From positions 1,888,001-1,952,000 of the forward strand of contig JADLSH010000379.1 of assembly GCA_016169945.1 (NCBI GenBank): a DNA stretch of 64,000 nt, written 5' to 3'. Each line of letters begins with the position of its first letter. Within the stretch, counting starts at the first letter, position 1. The DNA comes from Trachythela sp. YZ-2020 (lineage: Eukaryota > Cnidaria > Anthozoa > Malacalcyonacea > Clavulariidae). A program made the position numbers and the translations under genes. Positions 46,005 to 58,033 of this stretch are shown in pieces. The notes below the pieces were generated by a model. It did no database searches. It was not told where the DNA came from and was given only the letters and a program-made list of their open reading frames with translations.

Positions 46005-46439
46005 ATGCCTTGGACTCCAGCGCAGCAATACAGACTAGCGGTTGAAAGAGAAATCTTAGAACGATACTTTCCTGGAAAAGTACAATGGATCGATCCCACA
46101 GTCGCGGGCAAAACCAAAATCGAAATTGAAATGACTAGCAACAGTAACCTAATTTATCGTCTTCGTGTTTATGTACCGCTTGATTATCCTAACAGTCGGC
46201 CTGATCTGGTCGTTGCTGGCTCACCAAAACCGATGCCAAACTGGGGTGTGAGCGATACCAAGCATACACTAGGAAAGCGCGATGACTGCCTGAAAATTTG
46301 TCATTATTATGCACCGCGGTGGAATCCTCAGCATACGTTTTACGAGATCTTCGTCAAGGGTCGTGTTTGGTTAGAAGCTTACGAAGGACATTTGCAGACA
46401 GGGAACAACTTGGATTATTATCTTGGACATATGCACTGA
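46005..46439 (+). CDS. E2-like protein, subfamily A (A4)
   Basis: Single exon, 144 aa from MPWTPAQQYR. Domain elements in order: WIDPTVAGKTKIEIEM, YPNSRPDLVVAGSPKPMPNW, H87-T88, then CLKICHYY with candidate active-site Cys99, W106 and VWLEAYEGHLQTG at 121-133. It also has Cys95, which is not conserved in A2, A3, A6 or A7, so Cys99 is the better candidate. Near-duplicate of A5 (51400-51834), in a duplicated block that also carries B2/B3 and C1/C2. Confidence 0.82.
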   Translation: MPWTPAQQYRLAVEREILERYFPGKVQWIDPTVAGKTKIEIEMTSNSNLIYRLRVYVPLDYPNSRPDLVVAGSPKPMPNWGVSDTKHTLGKRDDCLKICHYYAPRWNPQHTFYEIFVKGRVWLEAYEGHLQTGNNLDYYLGHMH

Positions 46440-46578
46440 TGATTGTCTACATTTAAAACTAACATGTATTAAATCTTAAAGATAGGAATTAGGAAGCTCT
46501 GTGTATCAACTGTCTTTGATTGTATCTATATATCACATAACTGAACAAGGCTGAACACTACAAAGTCTAAGCTTCGGC

Positions 46579-46703
46579 GGTTGAGTTGTGTAAAACTACC
46601 TGAAAAATACAATAAGAACTTCGATGTTTCGAGCGAAGGGCCTTCGCTCGAAACGTCGAAGTTCTTATTATGTTTTTCAGGTAGTTTTACACCACTCAAC
46701 TGC
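46579..46703. mobile_element. Palindromic MITE, copy 2
   Basis: Same family as 4617-4735: ACCTGAAAAATACAATAAG, TTTCGAGCGAAGG, then the complement. The copy here has better-matched arms. Confidence 0.75.
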
Positions 46704-47630
46704 CGAATCTTCCGCGTTATACTCTGCCCACACTGGCACCGCACGTTCGAGATACGTCTAAGCTAACATTTACTGTAGCCTCACTTGTGCGTTTTAGTTG
46801 GAATTGATAGTATACAGTTTTATAACAAAAGATTACTCTGACTGTTCCTCTTATAGAACGATCTTAAATTCTGTATCTACAGTCACATATCTACTGTAAT
46901 ATATACTGTATGTCCTGTATTTTCTAACAGCTACTATATGGTAGTAATTGTATGTGAAAGTCTGACTATATCTTGACTGGTTTTGTGCTGATTTCGAATA
47001 CTATTATGTTATCCTATAAAGTGAAATTCGAGCCAAGCGTATAGTTCTGTATTTCACTTTCCATATTGAATAATTATCTGTTTTCTTGGAATCTGCTGCA
47101 TCAGTGATTTCGAAGAAAAAGACGCGTGAACAAACATGCACGAACAAAACGGAAATGGCAATTATATTTATAGTCCAATTTGTGTATAAATGCGACAACA
47201 GGCTCATCATTCATCAGAATAAACTCTGGGTATAAAGGTCATCTGCGGCAGACGAAGCTGCATTGATCCCTCTATGGAAGGCAAAATTTGCTTCCTGAAG
47301 CAATGCTAGTACAGATCGCGCTGTTCTAGCTGGTTCATCTGAATAAATCGTCTTGGTGTAGCACCAAAATGGATATGCCGTCAGATGCCTGACCGTATCT
47401 AGTACAAATCAGGCCAATATAGCAATAAATGTAAATAGTGATTAGGTTATTACACTGCTGCAAAATGTTTTCAACCTTCCTCCAGGTAGGATATTGGGTT
47501 TTCCCAACCTTCTTCAAACTAACTGGAAATTTTTATCCGTACTTGATCAAATGAATTGATTAGTACCTCGACTATCTCTACCCTGAAAAAGCAATTACAC
47601 CTTTGTCTTTTGCCAGGCTTTGCAATTCAG

Positions 47631-47645
47631 TGTTTCACTTTCAAC
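47631..47645 (-). promoter_or_regulatory. ISRE/IRF-like element upstream of B2
   Basis: The minus strand reads GTTGAAAGTGAAACA, about 350 bp before the B2 start. Confidence 0.35.
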
Positions 47646-47991
47646 TTTCTTCAATGCCAGTAAACCCTCCTCGCGGGTCGTACCCGCATACCCGCGGCTT
47701 TTTGCAACTCTGCTGTTACAAATTAATAGAACAATAGTCAATAACTAAATTGAATCTTTTTAATCAAAGTCCGAACACAATTTCAAGCGCTACCGATTTC
47801 CTCTTAAATTAATATATTCCATCTGCGCCTCTCTAGAATCTTTTTTCGTAATAATTACGTCATACAAAAACACCTTGTGATATCGGGACTTCCCCATCGT
47901 ATCATATATGCAAAACGCAATATCGACACTTTTCAAAGATAAACATACAATTCACAGCGAAGTGTCGTTTTGTAAACTTACATATCAAAGA

Positions 47992-48528
47992 ATGGCGGAT
48001 AATAAGTTATTACGGCTAAGACTAAAATATGAAAGGAACTGGCTAGAAAAATATTACAACGGAGAAAAATTCCCAAGGCGTTGGATGTATGGAATGGCCG
48101 TATTCGAACGAGACATAACGACAAGTCGGAAGAATTTCTACAGATTACGTATTTTGGTTGGGGAAAACTATCCTGTTCAACTGCCCGATTTAGTTGTATG
48201 TGATTCACCAAAACCGATGCCAAAAACGTTGGAATGGCAGGGGACACATACGACACACACTTGGCCACAAAAATATGGGCTATTACAGATTTGTTTCTAT
48301 CATCCGTCATGTTGGACGCGAGAGAATAAACTGTATCAGGTTTTTGAGAAAGGAGAGCAATGGTTAGAAGCGTATGAAGAGCGTCTTGCGAGTGGTAAAG
48401 CTATGAATGAACTGTTGCCTGCCATGAAGCTAACTGAAGAAGAAGTTCAAGAAGAGGAACATTGTAAAGAAAAATATGAACGTTTTATGGCAAAATATGA
48501 CCAGAACCTACTTCGGTTTAGTCGATAA
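47992..48528 (+). CDS. E2-like protein, subfamily B (B2)
   Basis: Single exon, 178 aa from MADNKLLRLR. An upstream in-frame Met (47908) exists here and in B3, but that leader is frame-shifted in B1, so the downstream Met is preferred. Candidate active-site Cys101 in LLQICFYHPSCW; THTTHTWP precedes it and QWLEAYEERLASG follows. The C-terminal acidic/basic helix ends QNLLRFSR. Tail-to-tail with C1, with 555 bp between the stops. Confidence 0.82.
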   Translation: MADNKLLRLRLKYERNWLEKYYNGEKFPRRWMYGMAVFERDITTSRKNFYRLRILVGENYPVQLPDLVVCDSPKPMPKTLEWQGTHTTHTWPQKYGLLQICFYHPSCWTRENKLYQVFEKGEQWLEAYEERLASGKAMNELLPAMKLTEEEVQEEEHCKEKYERFMAKYDQNLLRFSR

Positions 48529-49083
48529 TTGCCCGACATAATAAACAGATCATCCTTCAGGATTTACCAGATTTATACTGGCAATGGTTCTGGGAACAAA
48601 TCATGCTAATATTTTTCTCGATAGTTTATATGATGCCATATTTATTCACAAAGACAGATCATCCTTGAAGACGATCTTGACGACGCAAGTTAATTTGTCC
48701 GACTAGCTGACGAACTACGCAGATAGTTCGTCTTGACGAATGTCTTGTTTGCTACATTTATACACAGACGATTCATCAGACGGATTGTTTTGGCTTTTTG
48801 TCAAACATTTAGTGTTTCAATAATGTATTCTTGTACATATTAATATATTATTATTTATCTTACCTATTTTACAAAAATTTTACATTTATAAATTGCACCA
48901 TTGCATCGATTAATATTATTTACACCATGTTCAATTAATTTAATAATAAAACAATATTGTGTATCAAAGTGTCAGATTTGGGAATTTTAAGCTTATTGGT
49001 AATACGCTATAAGTCTGCTGATAACACCAGCCAAGAATCATTGCTGCCGAAACGTGCCAGATAAAGAATAGTAACCAATATTT
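48529..49083. other. Convergent 3' spacer B2/C1
   Basis: No gene. Duplicated between B3 and C2 and between the B pseudogene and C3. Contains AATAATAAAA (about 48940). Confidence 0.5.
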
Positions 49084-50217
49084 TTAGCTGTTTTCTAAGC
49101 TACGAGGTCTGTAGGGTGATACGTCCGAGGCTGTAGGTGATACGTTGACATAAATTCGTCCATCATTAGTCTGTGTAGAGGAGACATCAATATTATTACA
49201 CCCAGGATTGGTCTGACTGCATTCAGCAATTGCCCACTGCCGGTACAATGTAAACAACTCTGGCTCAACTGACATAAGTATGATAGCATTAGGCTTAGCT
49301 AACATAATCATTATAGGATAAGGTTCATTCGCTCTTTGTGAAATAGATTCTAGCCGTTGATTACTAACTATTTCACCTGCAGTTATTGGGAGCAGTGGAA
49401 AATTAGGTTGTGACAAAATTCCACTATTTATTGCACGCATGCACCAGCTATGCAGTTCATTACGAAAGTTAGGATCTAATTGACATATCATCGCCAAGGC
49501 GGCTTGTTGGTGGGATTGTACAAGTTGTCGTAAGTCTCTTTGTTCTATCATTCGTTCTTCTTCTGTGAGTTTCATCTGTTCTAATTCCAGTGGTAGTTTT
49601 TTTGTTACCAGATATTTTTCATAGGCTTCAAGCCACTCTTCTCCTTTGTTGAAAACCTATAAGAATGGATAAGAAAATATTGATAAATCGAGAATATCGA
49701 TTAAATCTATACATTCATCGAACAACCAAGCTAAAACATTTCAACTTCAATAGACTGACAATTAATTAGCAACTACATATTACAGCTAGTACTGTTCCTA
49801 CACTGTTGAGTACATAGGTTGTTCTGTCAATAAACCCACCTGATAAATCATATTCTCTCTTGTCCAAGCAACCCAATGCCAATGACAAATATGAAGAAAT
49901 CCATATAAAGGTGGCCATGTATGAGTAGCATGCATTCCTCCCCAGCCAGGGCTGTCAACGGGCATCGGTTCAGGAGATTCACACACTACCAAGTCCGGTA
50001 ACTGATCTGGGTAATTGCTATTCACATAAACACGAAGCTTGTAATTTCTATCTTCTTTTAGTTTCACTTGGTGCTCAAAATAAGGCTCATTGTTTTCAGT
50101 ATGCAAAATAGGATATTTCGTCGGCCAAAAATATCGTTCAAGCATATCTTCTTCTTCTTTCAAACGCGAGTTAAAATCTGGTGGTTTGTAGACTTCGATT
50201 TCTTTACATTCTGCCAT
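49084..50217 (-). CDS. E2-like protein, subfamily C (C1)
   Basis: Predicted exons 50217-49840 and 49656-49084 (donor CAG/GTGGGT, acceptor TTATAG, phase 0), giving 316 aa. The start MAECKEIEVY is shared by C1 and C2 and near-identical in C3. Exon 1 carries YPDQLPDLVVCESPEPMPV, ATHTWPP, then FLHICHWHW with candidate active-site Cys111. Exon 2 opens VFNKGEEWLEAYEK, finishing the E2-like domain, then MKLTEEE and a further unidentified domain of about 150 aa (AGEIVSNQRLESISQRANE, NPGCNNIDVS, TQTNDGRIYV). The intron cuts the E2-like domain at a point where A and B genes are uninterrupted. The extra domain is unique to subfamily C. Confidence 0.78.
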
Positions 50218-51399
50218 ATTGCTTTTGATATATAGATACACTTCTCAGTTCACTTTATAGAATGGTTGTGTCCAAAATAAGAGAGCTTTAGTCTTGTTTC
50301 TTCTGATATTAAGATATACAGTACTTCTTCCTACAATGAACTACAAAGCGCCAAAATATAACTAATATATACTGGCACCAGTCCTGTTTAAGCAGGTTTA
50401 TTGGTTTCCCAAGGGATTTTCCCATGCTTTGCGGTTGTACCGAGATTTCAGATGTTCTGTATGACGTAAAGGGATCCTCCACTTCCAGGAAATTAGGAAG
50501 ATTTCTTGGTAAATGTTCTACTCGGAAATATATTCCAATTCTGGGAAGCAGTTTATTATGAGGAAGGTAGCATTTGAAAAGTGATTGAAGAGTTGATTTT
50601 ATTGCACCATTCGGGGATTCCCATTTGAACTGAGAACAATCAAGGGTTGTGTTTTACGTCAATTAGCATGACGTAATATTCTCGCGTGACTGCAATATCT
50701 GAATGGTTTTCTTATTATTTAAAAAAGAAGATGTTATAAGATGGGCATTTATCTGTAAAACTGAACATGTTAATTTAACTTCAATTAAATTTAATTGAAG
50801 TTAAATCTCTTTCAAGTTGTTACATTTTGAATTCTACAACATATGTGTATATGGAGGTCTATCGTTTAGTGAGTTATGTTTTAATTGAACGAAATTATTC
50901 AGTACGAGACGTGTAAAAAGCGTAAGTACTTTGTATTGATATTTTTAGAGCATTGTTGATAAGTAACACAAAAGCAGCAAAGCAGAATTTGTTGTGTCTT
51001 TGTATTTACTATACCTTAACGCCCTGCATATATTGGACAGTTATCAAAAACTAGTGATTAAAGTATATTTACGCTGTCTTGTTTTGCACTCATACGTTAA
51101 TTGGGTTCCCACTAACAACCACAATTTCGTTAAACTATACCCAATCCTTAGAACGCCAATCCTATCCTTTATCCTAACCTTCGTCCTTACCCTATCCTAA
51201 CCTTAGTATAATCCAAACTTAATCCTAATCCCAACCAGTGGTCCCAACCTAATCCTAACTCTGTTATTGTGACGTCATACGTCACGTTATATGGAAGTCG
51301 CCTTGAATAGGCCAGAGAATAGGCCGGAAGCGAAAGTATCGTAATCGTTCATACTTGCTGTATCAATACGTCTTTCTGTTTATATCAAAGATCTAACCA
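50218..51399. other. C1/A5 divergent upstream spacer
   Basis: No gene. The part from about 50650 matches the region upstream of A4, including the CRE and IRF-like sites. Confidence 0.45.
51270..51338 (+). promoter_or_regulatory. CRE plus IRF-like sites upstream of A5
   Basis: Perfect TGACGTCA at 51270-51277 and GGAAGCGAAAGTA at 51326-51338, 62-130 bp before the A5 start, in the same order and spacing as for A4. Confidence 0.5.
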
Positions 51400-51834
51400 A
51401 TGCCTTGGACTCCAGCGCAGCAATACAGACTTGCGGTTGAAAGAGAAATCTTAGAACGATACTTTCCTGGAAAAGTACAATGGATCGATCCTACAGTTGC
51501 GGGCAAAACCAAAATCGAAATTGAAATGATTAGCAACAGTAACCAAATTTATCGTCTTCGTGCCTATGTACCGCCAGACTACCCGAACAGTCTGGCTGAT
51601 TTGGTCGTTGCTGGCTCACCCAGACCGATGCCAAACTGGGGTGCAACTGGAAGTACCCACACATTAGGAAGGAAGGATGGATGCCTAAAGATTTGTCACT
51701 ATTATTCACCGCGCTGGAATCCCGAACATACGTTTTACGAGATCTTCGTCAAGGGTCGTGTTTGGATAGAAGCTTACGAAGGACATTTGCAGACAGGACA
51801 CAATCTGGACTATTATCTTGGACATATGCACTGA
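51400..51834 (+). CDS. E2-like protein, subfamily A (A5)
   Basis: Single exon, 144 aa, a close duplicate of A4. Differences cluster in the stretch between the YPNS strand and the candidate Cys (PDYPNSLADLVV, PRPMPNWGATGSTHTLGRKD). Candidate active-site Cys99 in CLKICHYY; VWIEAYEGHLQTG follows. The localised divergence could reflect changed partner specificity. Confidence 0.82.
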   Translation: MPWTPAQQYRLAVEREILERYFPGKVQWIDPTVAGKTKIEIEMISNSNQIYRLRAYVPPDYPNSLADLVVAGSPRPMPNWGATGSTHTLGRKDGCLKICHYYSPRWNPEHTFYEIFVKGRVWIEAYEGHLQTGHNLDYYLGHMH

Positions 51835-52424
51835 TGATTATCTATATTTTATTATATGTATCAAATCTTAAAACTAGGAAGCTCCGTGTATGACGACTTA
51901 GCTGAACTAACGCTGGACACTTCAACTGAGTCTAAGCTAACATTTACCACAAGGCTTCTCTTGAGTCTTTGCAATTATTTCTGTGGAGTTTTTGTTGGCA
52001 TTAATAGCTTACATTTTAACAAAAGATTACTCTGACTGTTCCTTATGTAATTGTATATTATTATCTAGATTTCGAATAGACAGTATGTCCTGTATTGAAT
52101 GCATATATCAATTTGATCTTACACTACTATATTCTATCCTTCAAAATTTTATTTATGACAGCTACTATATGGAATGTATACAAGTCTCAATTTTGACTCA
52201 AACGAATACTATCATGTTATCTCATAAAGTGAAATTCGAACCGCGGGTATTTCTGTATTTGCACTTTCCATATTCAATAATTATTCGTTTTCTTGGAATC
52301 TGCTGCATCAGTGATTTCGAAGAAAAAGATGCATGAACAAAACGGAAATGGCAATTATAGTCCAATTTGTGTATAAATACGGCAAACAGGCGCACATCCG
52401 TTGGGATGAACAGAGTTTGACTAA

Positions 52425-52535
52425 TAGTCGAGGGTAATAGGTCGAGGGTGAGGGTAGAATGTCGAGGGTCGAAAAAAGATGTCGAGGGTCGAAAAGATAT
52501 GTCGAGGGTCGAAAAGATATGTCGAGGGTCAAGAA
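52425..52535 (+). repeat. Minisatellite
   Basis: About five tandem copies of a unit close to ATGTCGAGGGTCGAAAAGAT, with shorter irregular copies at the left end. Confidence 0.75.
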
Positions 52536-52826
52536 CGTTTTCTATCTAAATGAAGGCAATATTTAACTTAAGAGTTAAGAGAATCTCATCTTATTTCTAA
52601 AGTTTTCGATTTTTACACTCACATCATTCCAGTGTGTTAGTATTTCAGGCTGTGTATTTTGTTGGGGTTTGCCAGCAAAATATCTGTTGCAATTTTGCTT
52701 CTTGCCAGTCTTGAATAATTAATTACACTAACACAGTAATACTACAATACAAGGCTGATGCGCAGCCTGAAATACTAACACACTGGGATGATAGTGTCAA
52801 AATCCATTTCCAGCCGAAAACGTTAG

Positions 52827-53390
52827 GGGCCATTCACAAAGGATGTCCGGAAAAATTATAGATTTTCAGACCCCCCTCCCCCCCTTGTCCGGCATTGTCC
52901 GAATTTAGAGCCCCCTCCTTCTGGACATCCGTTTATATATGTCTTGCAAAAACGCACGATCTGTTTTGAGCGCGTAATACGCAATAAGTTTGTAAAAATC
53001 TCCTCTTACAAGAACAATCACTTAATAAGGAAACAAGCACCTGTGTTATCGCAATTGTGGCAACCTATTGTCTAGAAATGGAAGGTTTAATAATATTAAT
53101 TCAAGAATCTATTTATTATTTCACAACACTGTTGAATTCATCAATGAAAAAATTAATTCATATTAATACAATGGAGATAATATTGTGGAGTTATCCAAAT
53201 CTCAGTTTCACAATGGAAGGAGAGTTCAAATTGATGGCAAACAGAAAATATTTGTTTTTGAACCTTTTTTTTTAAATTCGGACATCCAGATTGCTTAAAA
53301 CTCCCCTCCCCCCCAAGTCCGAGTTTGTCCGGATTTCCCAACACCCCCTCCTCTCCCTCGGCTCGGACATCCTTTGTGCATGGCCCCTTA
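52827..53390. mobile_element. MITE with GGGGCCAT ends
   Basis: Terminal inverted repeats GGGGCCATTCACAAAGGATG and near-complement (GGACATCCTTTGTGCATGGC...), flanked by TTA on both sides. The two poly-C segments inside also pair. No transposase ORF. Confidence 0.65.
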
Positions 53391-53528
53391 GCCATAAAAT
53401 GAGATATAAAGACACGAATTTGGGGCTTCCCCGTCGTATCATATATGCAAAACGCAATATCGACACTTCTCAAAGATAAACATACAATCCACAGCGAAGT
53501 GTCGTTTTGTAAACTTACATATCAAAGA

Positions 53529-54065
53529 ATGGCGAATAATAAGTTATTACGGCTAAGACTAAAACATGAAAGGAACTGGCTAGAAAAATATTACAACGGA
53601 GAAACATTCCGGAGGCGCTGGATGTATGGAATGGCCGTATTCGAACGAGACATAACGACAAGTCGGAAGAATGTCTACAGATTACGTATTTTGGTTGGGG
53701 AAAACTATCCTAAACAACTGCCCGATTTAGTTGTATGTGATTCGTCAAAACCGATGCCAAAAACTCCGGAATGGCAAGGGACACATACGACACACACTTG
53801 GCCACAAAAATATGGACTATTACAGATTTGCTTCTATCATCAGCAATGTTGGACGCGAGAGAATAAACTGTATCAGGTTTTTGATAAAGGAGTGCAATGG
53901 TTAGAAGCGTATGAAGAGCATCTTGCGACTGGTAAAGCTATGAATGAACTTTTGCCTCCGATGGAGCTAACTGAAGAAGAAGCTCGAGAAGAGGAACGGC
54001 TTGAGGCAGACTATGAACGTTTTATGGCAGAATATGACCAGAACCTACTTCGGTTTCGCCGATAA
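53529..54065 (+). CDS. E2-like protein, subfamily B (B3)
   Basis: Single exon, 178 aa from MANNKLLRLR. Candidate active-site Cys101 in LLQICFYHQQCW; GTHTTHTWP and QWLEAYEEHLATG are conserved. Closest to B1 at the C-terminus (RLEADYERFMAEYDQNLLRF). Convergent with C2, 575 bp between stops. Confidence 0.82.
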   Translation: MANNKLLRLRLKHERNWLEKYYNGETFRRRWMYGMAVFERDITTSRKNVYRLRILVGENYPKQLPDLVVCDSSKPMPKTPEWQGTHTTHTWPQKYGLLQICFYHQQCWTRENKLYQVFDKGVQWLEAYEEHLATGKAMNELLPPMELTEEEAREEERLEADYERFMAEYDQNLLRFRR

Positions 54066-54640
54066 TTGCCCAGTCTATTACTATAGACAGATCATCCATC
54101 AGGATTTATGTCATTTATCAGATCTATAGTACTAGCTGGCAATGGTTCTGGAAACAAATAATGCCTGACATTTTTCTGACAGTTGATACAATGTCGTATT
54201 TATACACAAAGGCAGATCATCCTTAAAGACGATCTATACGCACGACAATTTATTTGTCCGACGAGCTGACGAACTACGCTGATAGTTCGTCTTGACGGAT
54301 AACTTGTTTGCCACATTTATACATGCACAGACTATTAATAAGACAAATTATTTTGTCTTTTCATCAAACATTTAGAATTTCAATAACGTATTGTTGTACA
54401 GTATACATATTAATTATCATTATAACTTATTTTACAAAAATGTTACACGTATTCATATATAAAATGCTGTTGTATAAATACTTATTATATGCACCATGTT
54501 CAAATAATTTAATAATAAAACAATATTGTGTATCAAAGAATTTTAAGCTTATTGGTAATACGCTATAAGTCTGCTGACATGCACCAGCCAAGAATCATTG
54601 CTGCCGAGACTTGCCAGATAAAAGAGTAGTAACCAATATT

Positions 54641-56533
54641 CTAGCTGTTTTCTAAGCTACGAGGTCCGGAGAGTGATAGGTTCGAGGCTGTAGGTGATAG
54701 GCTGACGTAAATCCGTCCATCATTAGTCTGTGTGTAGGAAACATCAATATTATTACACCCAGGATTGGCCTGCCTGCATTCATTAATTGCCCGTTGGCAT
54801 TGCCATTGCAATCTAAACAACTGCGGCTCAGCTGACATAATTATAATTGCATTAGGCTTAGCTAAGATAATTATAATAGCATAAGCTTGATTTGCCCTTT
54901 GTGAAATAGATTCTAGCGTTTGATTACTAATTATTTCACCTGCATGTATTGGGACCATTGGAAAATTAAACGGTGATAAAATTTGACCAATTATTACATG
55001 CATGTACCAGCGACGTAGTTCATTATTAAAATATATCGCCAAGGCTTCTTGTTGTTGCTGGAATTGTACGAGTTGTCTTTCTTGTACTTTTTGTGTTTCT
55101 TCTTCAGTGAGTTCCATCTGTTTTAACTCAAGTGGTAGTTTCTTTGTTACCAGATATTTCTCATAGGCTTTAAGCCACTTTTCTCCTTTCTCGAAAACCT
55201 ATAAGAATTGATATGAAAACACCAGTTGGTGGTCAAACACAACCTAGATTTCTCTATTTAACAACAACTCTCAACAACTCTCATTAACCCTCATCCACTG
55301 GGGCTTTAGAAAAGTGTCAAAACAATAAAAATTGTCCCACCAAGCAGGATGAAATTTTCTCAGATCAAAAGTCATCTTGGTATCATTTTGGTATTGGATT
55401 ATCATTTTGATTTAGAGTGACTTAGAAAATGTTCAAGGCCAAGTGATGTGTTTATGTTTGGACGTGATTGGGCGTTATGTGTCTTGGATTGATATTCATT
55501 TGATTGCAAACGATAAGTTTATAAGGTACACATACAGACGTATGTACTGAGTAAGGGTGTTTTAGTGTATTTACCATTGCACCATAGATCTCTAACCAAG
55601 ATGGAAAGATTTAACGTCATATTTGTTATGTACAGTACCGCATTGCTTTCCTATTGCTTTCCTAAATGTAGTGTAGTTACATTACTGAATAGTTGTCGGC
55701 AAATGAAGGATTTGTCGTCACACAAAAAATATCGGACAAATGAACCATACGTTAAAGGGGAATTTGTTATTTTAAATGTCGTCAAAAAATGTCGTCAAAT
55801 GATGCATATTGTGAGCAAGTAAACAAATAGATAATCATTCTGGGGTGTACAAGGCCCGTTTAGCCTACCCGGTGGATAAATCGAGAATATCGATCAAGTC
55901 TATACATTCATCGAACAACCAAGCTAAAACATTTCAACTTCAATAGACTGACAATTATATTAGCAACTACATATTAAGTGCATAAGATTTAAGTTTAGTC
56001 ATTCACAAATTGTATGAAAGTGTTATTTAATTATTTATTTCTGGCTTATCCACCGCGTTTAAGCTTATCGAGCAAACGGCCTTCGAATTCGTACAACCTC
56101 AGCTAGTACTGTTCCTACACTGTTGAGTACACTGGGAAGGTTGTTCTGTCAATAAACCTACGTGAAAAATCCAGTACTTTCTTTCCCAACCAACCCAATG
56201 CCAATGGCAAATATGTAGAAATCCATATAAAGGTGGCCATGTATGAGTAGCATGCCTTCCTCCCCACTCAGGGCTGTCAACGGGCATCGGTTCAGGAGAT
56301 TCACACACTACCAAGTCCGGTAACTGATCTGGATAATTTCTATTCAAATAAACACGAAGCTTGTAATTTCTATCTCCTAGTTTCACTTTGTGTTCAAAAC
56401 ATCGCTCATTGTTTTTATGTAAGACAGGATATTTCTGTTGGGGAAATCTTATTTCAAGCCAATTTTGTTCTTCTTCCAAGCGCGAGTTTAAATCTGGTGG
56501 TTTGTAGACTTCGATTTCTTTACATTCTGCCAT
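54641..56533 (-). CDS. E2-like protein, subfamily C (C2)
   Basis: Predicted exons 56533-56162 and 55198-54641 (donor CAC/GTAGGT, acceptor TTATAG, phase 0), giving 309 aa from MAECKEIEVY. Candidate active-site Cys109 in FLHICHWHW; exon 2 opens VFEKGEKWLKAYEK and continues into the subfamily-C extra domain (AGEIISNQTLESISQRANQ, NPGCNNIDVS). The intron is enlarged to about 960 bp relative to C1 and holds only unsupported small ORFs. IRF-like GGAAAGTGAAAG lies about 315 bp upstream. Confidence 0.78.
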
Positions 56534-56845
56534 ATTTCTTTCGATTCTAACATAGACTTATCAGTTCCCTTGTACAATAGCGGTATGTTCTCACACATGA
56601 GAAATACGAGAGTAATATAATGTACTTCTTCTTACAATGAACTAGAAAATAGAACTAATACACTGCCACCAGCTTGTTTAAGCAGGTTTATTGGTCTCCC
56701 AAGGGATTATCCCATGTTTTGCGGTTGTACCGAAATTTCCAGATGTTCTTTGACGTAAGGGGTTTTCCCACTTCCAGGAAATTAAGTACTCGGAATTATA
56801 TTCCAATTCTGGGAAGCAGTTTATTATGAGGAAGGAGTAGCATTT

Positions 56846-56859
56846 GGAAAGTGAAAGTT
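56846..56859 (+). promoter_or_regulatory. ISRE/IRF-like element upstream of C2
   Basis: GGAAAGTGAAAGTT, in the upstream block shared by C1, C2 and C3; C3 has the same word at 60893-60907, and C1 has a degenerate form near 50576. Confidence 0.4.
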
Positions 56860-57005
56860 TATTTTATTTCACCATTCGGGGATTGTGTTTTAAGTACCTG
56901 TGAATAGATGTCACCTGCTGTTGAGTGTCGCATTTCAAGTATCAAGTTGTATGAAACCGTTTGAGCGACTAATATTGAGTTTTAAATCAGCCTTAAAAGA
57001 ATATA

Positions 57006-57225
57006 ATGGTGAGCTTCGGGCTACCATTATAGGAAGGCTGTTTGGGAAATCACTTGGAACATATAGACGTAAGCAGTAACTTGATCACTATTTGAGATCA
57101 TAGTTACATCGACTTTAGTATTACCAGATATACCAGTCGGGTTGACCCATTCAACTTTACCAGGGAAAAACTTTTCCAGAATGTCCTTCCGCAAGTCTTT
57201 GTCTTTGGTCTGGAGTCCACGGCAT
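57006..57225 (-). pseudogene. Truncated subfamily A E2-like pseudogene (A2-derived)
   Basis: Starts MPW like A2 and follows it through FFPGKVEWV, but has a deletion near codon 15-18, a one-base deletion in the segment before QVYC, and ends abruptly before the candidate active-site region. The flank 57226-58033 matches that of A2, so it arose with the A2-B1 block duplication. Confidence 0.75.
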
Positions 57226-58033
57226 GGTATTTGACGAGGTGTATAATATTTACTGATACAGCTTGAAATTTATTTAACTGTAGGATATAGGTTTTACAAT
57301 CTCGAAATTAAGTAATACAAAGCTCCTATGCGTGCGCACTTCTGAGGAAGGTTTTAACCAATCAAAAACAAATTCTAAAACATAATGATTAAGATGAATT
57401 ACTTATCGTGGATTACCAGGAATTTCAGGGCAGTTCTTGGAAGACCAAATATGTCGTAAGAGCTATTAGATTAATATTTGGCTAATATGTGGGCATGGCT
57501 GGAGGACACTCAATTTTGGATTGTCTGTGGGCTTGAGTTAGTATTGATAGCTTAACCCATTAGCTGGCAATGCGCCCCAGATGCGCCCTACTTTAATATT
57601 TTACTCTGTCTCTCGTCAGTGGTAAGTGTACTGGCAGTTAATGGGTTAAAGTTTACGTATACTGTATATTTTCACTGGCATTTGTGCATTGTGCTAATTT
57701 TGAAATAATTTATATACACCATGCAATTCGAACCGCGGGTATCGGACGAACTGGCGAAAATATATCGACGCGGCTTTCGCGCGTAAACTGGTCCTTATAT
57801 TTTATCTGCCTCAATGCATCTGCCTCTCTCGAATGTTCTAATTACGTCATACGAAAACACCAGGCAATTTATGGAATTCCCCATTGCGTGGGATGCGTGG
57901 GATTCCCCGACGAATCAAATATGCAAACAGATGCAAATAATATGCAAACTCGACAATATCGACACTTCTCAAAGATAAACATACAATCCACAGCGAACTA
58001 TATGAGTCGTTTTGTTAACTTACATATAAAAAA

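Larger units (their letters stand above)
46440..47991. other. Spacer between A4 and B2
   Basis: No gene. Contains the second copy of the palindromic MITE (46579-46703) and an IRF-like word at 47631-47645 upstream of B2. Confidence 0.45.
51835..53528. other. Spacer between A5 and B3 with repeats
   Basis: No gene. Holds the GTCGAGGGTCGAAAA minisatellite (52425-52535), an inverted pair CAGTGTGTTAGTATTTCAGG/complement (52630-52785) and the MITE at 52827-53390. Confidence 0.5.

Noticed and set aside
47908..47991. N-terminal extension of B2 (and of B3 at 53445)
   Set aside because: The in-frame leader is broken by a one-base difference in B1, so the MADN/MANN Met is the conserved start.
55565..55822. 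85-aa ORF inside the C2 intron
   Set aside because: No recognisable features; the other C genes have no equivalent.
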